Positions 51,001 to 57,000 of a DNA stretch of 64,000 bases are shown one piece after another. The DNA lies in the NCBI GenBank assembly GCA_023053575.1, contig JAKZAP010000016.1, forward strand, positions 16,634,030-16,698,029. The letters run 5' to 3'. The translations under genes and the position numbers were made by a program. The notes under the pieces were generated by a model that was not told the origin of the DNA, did not search any database, and saw nothing but the letters and a program-made list of their open reading frames with translations. The first letter of the stretch is position 1; every line of letters begins with the position of its first letter. The DNA is from Branchinecta lynchi. Its lineage: Eukaryota; Arthropoda; Branchiopoda; Anostraca; Branchinectidae.

Positions 51001-54000
51001 TAAATTTAGAAACAGATTAAGGCCAAATGGCAAATCATCTGAGAAAACTACAAACAAGTTCAGATATTGATTCAGCATGTATGTTTACCCATATAAGTCA
51101 TATACATTTTGACGAAACTGATAGAAACTTCCTGCCTTACTTCTGCCAAATTTCCAGTTTCGGCCGAATTCCGGGTGAACTGCTTGTCCAGCGAAAAAAT
51201 AAAGCTCAATAAGAAATTTAGTAGATCTTTTTATCCCTAGTAGGACATCTATTTAAATTCAAATTAAACTTTAAAGTCTAACAAATTTACCGGTTTCAGC
51301 AGAATTCCGGGCGAACTATATGTTAGGGTCTCTTTTTATCTCTAAATCGGCCATCTAATCAATTTCTGTTTTTGACAAGTTTTCTGGTTTTAGCCGGATT
51401 CTGGCCGAACTACTTGTCCGGGTAGAAAATGATTTTCACAGAAGTGTTCAGTATGTCTTTTTACCATTTATTCAAACAATGTTTACAACGGATACTTCAG
51501 CTACGATTCTTCATCAGCTATATTTCTTTACTCTACTTTTGTCTCTTTACCCCTATATCGAGCATCTAATAAACTTCAAAGAAAAGTTTTACTTTTAACA
51601 AACTTTCCGGTTTTGGCCGGATTCCGGGTACACTACTTGTCCGGCGAGAGAATGGTTTTCATAACCGTTGCAGCCTGTCTTCATATCTTTAACCGACTTT
51701 CCCATTAGCTGTTCAAAAATATTTTGTTTGCCCCGTAATTCGAACCCCCTCCCCCACCCCTAAATGTAAGGCTACAGAGCCCATCTACGAATTTCATCTC
51801 TCCTTACCCGTAGAATCCTCACACCAAGTTTCATCAAAATATCTGATTCCCTTCGAGAGTTACCCTGCTGACAGACGAACAGACGGAAAACTTTTGAGAT
51901 ATCATAGGTATCCCTCTAATTACTTTTTGTTCCCTAAAAGCTTAAATGGCACTCAGCAATTGGTCCTGATGTTGTAGATGCAGATCATTTCATAGAGCCG
52001 GGTACTCTATTCAAAGAGAAGTTACAAAGCATAGTCGATAAAGTGCTTTACTGCTTGTTCTCAAGAAAGGGAATGCAATCTTGAGTAAAAATTAGAGGAT
52101 TATCAATATCATTTGCGTCGCAGGGGTTGCTGTCACTACCCACACCCGTTAGTTCATCCACGCGTCAGTTCGCCCACTTCCAAAATCCGACAGTTCTTCC
52201 ACCCGTCAGTTCGTCCACCCGTCAGTTAATCCACCCATCAGTTTGCCCACGTTCGTCCACCCGTCAGTTCGCGGACCGTCAGTTGACCCAACCGTCAGTT
52301 GAGCTAACCGTCAGTTGGTCCACCGTCAGTTGGCCCGCTCCTGAAATCCGTCAGTTGGACCACTCTTGAAATTCATCAGTTGACCCACCTCTGAAATCCG
52401 TCAGTTGGCCCACTCCTGAAATCCGTCACTTCACCCAATTTAACCGCCAGTTGGTCCACCGTCAGTTCGCCCACTCCTGAAATCCGTCAGTTGGACCACT
52501 CTTGAAATCCATCAGTTGACCCACCTCTGAAATCCGTCAGTTGGCCCACTCCTGAAATCCGTCACTTCACCCAATTTAAAAATGCGACAGTTGACCCAAC
52601 TTTGCAGGATCATAAAATCCCAGTGATGTCGACAAGACCAAAACGTCAAGACCAAGGCCAAGACCAAGATTTTCGCACCGGAATTAAGACCAAGACCAAG
52701 ATTTTGGCCCTGGTATCGAGACCAAGACCAAGAATTCAGCTCTGGTCTTAAGACCAAGATCAACACCAAGACCGAGACCAAGAAAGTCTATTTTACTAGA
52801 TTGAGTGAGGAATTACTTTTCTAGCCTAACTACGGGAAATTAATGAAAAGTAAGCTGTTTATATTTCTGTCAATAAAAACGCACAAAAAATTTATATAAT
52901 CATATGCCAATTTCTCTGTTGCATTTTAAATAAACCAATGCTGCCAATAATTTCTGGGACATCCTCGCTCTATGCGGTCTCATAAATAGTCCACTGTGGC
53001 TGAACACTCGCTCCACTGGTGCTGAAGTTGCTGGAACTCAGAAAACCTTCTCGTATAGGGGATTTAGGCGCGAAAAGGCAGGATGCTACGAATTTTGCTT
53101 GTGCCAGGAAATTCTTCACCGAAACTTCCTTTTTCGTGCGTAGCTCCGGAATTCTGGTACCTGATATCGTACTGCGTGCAGGCAAACAAAGCTTCGGCGA
53201 CAAATTTTCGGAAGGATTGGTTCTCAACAAGTGATATTGGCAGGCTGCAGCTGATGATAAGATTTTCCAAGAGTGACAAATCTTCGTTGTACGGGGTGAT
53301 CTCTAGCGTAGTGAGCTCCAGCGGAGTCTGTCGCAGAGTGGAAGCCAAAACCAGTAAGCAATATCTGACTGGAACTGGAAGCTCGAGATTTCGTGATGTA
53401 CGACTCGTATACAGAAACGTGCTTCCACCTCAGATGTCTGAAAAAGGTCAACATAGCTTTTAGTCCAAGTTTGTTTAAAAAATTCTCTCCTCGAAAATTA
53501 GTGGCCGAAAAGGGGTTGGTCAACCGATTAACCAAGATTTTACTAGATGTTTTGGAGGACGATCGAAAAGAGAGTACAAATTTGAAAATTAGAATGTTGC
53601 TCTTTGGTTGTGTTTTCTGGTACTATGTTCTTTAGTTCCGCCAAACTAGAGACAGCTCACCCCCGAACTGGATTATCCTCATTCAGATCTCTAGTTCCGA
53701 CCAGGACCTGATGTGACTTTCGGATTATCTAGCGACACAGCTGAACTTTTAGCAACCAAATAGACATAGCAAAATATCAAACAAAACGCGAAAGATTTGG
53801 CTCATGTATGAAAAGAAAGTGTCATTTGGCAGTTGGCTTTTTATATAATTCTACAATTTCATCGTCATTTCTGCTAAAATTCAGCCAATGATCAAGATGA
53901 AATGGAATGATTTTCGACCCGCCAAATAAGTCATGTGCGGGGAGAGCTGATACGCATAATTTGAAGGAGAATAATTTCCTCTGTCCGTTTCGCATCATGC

Positions 54001-57000
54001 TGACTGGATCTTAGAGAAAAGGTACATTTTTTTTACCAGCAATCATCCATGTCCATATTGTACGTTGCTACGAATAAAAAATGTCAGCAATAACTGTACA
54101 TACTGCATGCTTACCTTACAAAAGTAGAAGAAACCCCTTTACTGTCAGTGCTCTTTTCGTTGCAGAACTTACAAACAGCGGACCGCTTCCGAGTTTTTTC
54201 ACATAGCTGAAAGTTGGTAAACGCATACTTCACCACTGAAGGTTCCTTGGTAACCACTATTGTGTTACTGAAGAAACTCACCTCGAACATTTGCTTATAT
54301 AGCAACGATCGCTATGAATAGCCCCTAAATAATTTGATCCGCTAATCTCTTGACCTCCAAAATGTGTCCTGATGATGCAATCCATTATTGACCTTATCCT
54401 GCTTTGCAACATTTTGAAAAGTTTCGAAATTAATCCGGGTGTAATTAGGGTCTTGAAGACCAGCCTCGGTCTTGAAGACCAGGCTAGGTCTTGACAACCG
54501 GAAGCGCAAGAACAACACCAAGACCAAGAATTTGCGACTGGTCTTAAGACCAAGACCAAGATTGTCGACATCGGTCTTGAGACTGGTCTTAAGACCAAGA
54601 CCAAGATTCAAGACTACATCTCTGTAAAATCCATTAAAAAGTGCCGCAAACCCAGGGAAATAAGCAGCTCAAATCGACCCTGTCATTAAATTACACGAAA
54701 AAAAGAGACACCATCCCAGAAGATTACTCAAACGGAGACGACCTTCCTCGTAAAGAAGGATATGAGGATACCTATTATAAAAATGGTATTATATTAAAAA
54801 GCACCGGGACCCCAGGGGAAAAATTAGAAGTAGCCGACAATTACGTAAACATTTAGTCAGAAATATATATTCGCTTGTTGCGAAATTCTGAGTCAAATTA
54901 AATTGGAAAAGCTAAGAGATGAAAACAAAAGTAAAAAGGAAAAATAGAGGAACGATCAGTGAAGGCTTCTAATTGGCAATACGATTTAGAGTAGTACGCA
55001 CGGAAGATCACGAAGATTACTTGATTTTTTTGTTCAAGAAATATGCTCGTAATATGTGGGATCCCCAAATAGGGGTGGCCCGAAGCACTCAGGACAGGAG
55101 GGTGGGGGAGACCCCTGCTCCTCGCTTACGTCCATAAATCCGGATGATTTAATGTGCTGGCAAACTTCCTCGTTTTGTTTCTGAATAAGTGTGTCTTTAA
55201 CATGAAAATGACTTTTTTTTGCTTTAATTCGGAACAAATCTACTTTGTGTCTACTTTGTTTTCTATGGCCACTATTTTGTCACCTTTTTCTACGGTCAAA
55301 TTTGTGATTTCAAAGCTATTATTTCCTTTTCAATGGGGTCGCAAAAAGACGGTCTGCTCCTCGTCGTTTCACAAAATTTTGCCTGCGGCGCATTTCACAG
55401 TAATCTCTATTTAGAGGAATGGTGAGTCATTTACTTAGTGATTAGGCTTGGAACTCTTTAGATCTGAAACAGATTAAAGGCTGGCTAGAATCTTTCTAGA
55501 CAAAGGCAGATTTTAAAAAAGTTCCCCTGTAATTTGTACGGGGACAGGCGTTGAAAGCTTTCCTCTTAAGCGAAAGTTGAAATGTAAAGCTGAGGCTATG
55601 AAGGTATGTGGACAAAAATTTCGATTACAAGAATAATTTCAGCTGATGCATTGCAGCTATTTTTAACCCGGCTCTATTATTTGTTGGTGGGGAATGTGCG
55701 CCATTGCCAGCTTGTTAAGACCAAACGCCGTAGGGAAAAGAACAATAAGATCGTCAGCGAAAAGAAAATGGTTAAAGCAAACTCCACCAATAAAACAACC
55801 TGTATTTGAATCCTTCAGTCTTTGAGAAAGTAAATCAACATAAACAGCATAAAGCAATGGCGATAGCACTCCTCCTTGCCATTAATCAAGCCGAATGAAC
55901 TACTTGTTTCACAACCCCATTTTACAGAAAACCGCATCATATACGTCATATCTAGTTTGATGAACTTGCTCAAAACTTACTGCCTCACTTCTGCCAAATA
56001 TCCGGTTTCGGCCGGATTGCCGGTGAACTACTTGTCCAGCAAAAAGTAAATCTCAAAATAAATTAAGCACATCCCCTTACCCCTATATCGAAACTCTAAT
56101 CAACTTCCGATAAACTTAAACTTAAAAAAAAAAATATATATTTTTCCGGCAAGAAAACAATTTTCATATCCGCATTCAGCATGTCACTACATCGAACCTC
56201 TTCTTAACTTTCGATAAAACTTTTAAAAAAAATCTATTTTCGGCTGAATTCCGGGTGAACTTTATTTCCGGGTAGAAAATAATTGTCATATATGGATTCA
56301 GCATATGTTTTTACCCCTCCATTGAACGTTTAATCAACTTCGGTTTTGGCCGGATTCTGGGCGAACTACTCGTCCGGGTAGAAAACAATTGTCATATACA
56401 GATTCAACACATTTTCTTGCCCCTAAAACGAGCATTTAATCAACTTCAAATAAAACTTTTACTTTGAATAAATTATCTGGTTTTGGCCGGATTTATGACG
56501 AACTAGGCCAACTGACGGGCGGACGAACTGTCAGAAAAAGTGGGCGAACTGACGGAATTTTTAGGCGAACTGACTTTTAGACGAAACTTGTCTACGTTAA
56601 TGAAGAGCTCTCGAAAAAGCTCTTCTCATAGTATGGTGTAAGAAAAGGATACCTTTTGTCTTAGTGCTAATAGAAGCAGCTCAAACACAATTCAAACACG
56701 AATTGCGTTTACATCCAGGATGTTTGCCCAGCTTAACGTTAAATCTGAGGGAAAGAAAAGATCCGAATCTGCCATGTCAAATGGGTTTTTCTTTACGGTT
56801 GCCAGCCCAGAACACTGGAAGCATCTGATGCTTGTTACCTCGACATTTTTTAACCTTCTTGCTTCCGAAGAATCGCCTGTTGAGACTAACCAACCGAATA
56901 AGCAATGCTTATTCTGTCGACTATGCTTCCATCACCTTGACATACGGTTGAATCACCAAGAGAATCCACCGACACTTGTTCGATCAAGCCCCAGGGAGGT

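Noticed and set aside
54641..54856. Plus-strand open frame of 71 codons
   Set aside because: No recognised motif, no splice context, and it is next to a transposon. Chance openness is likely.
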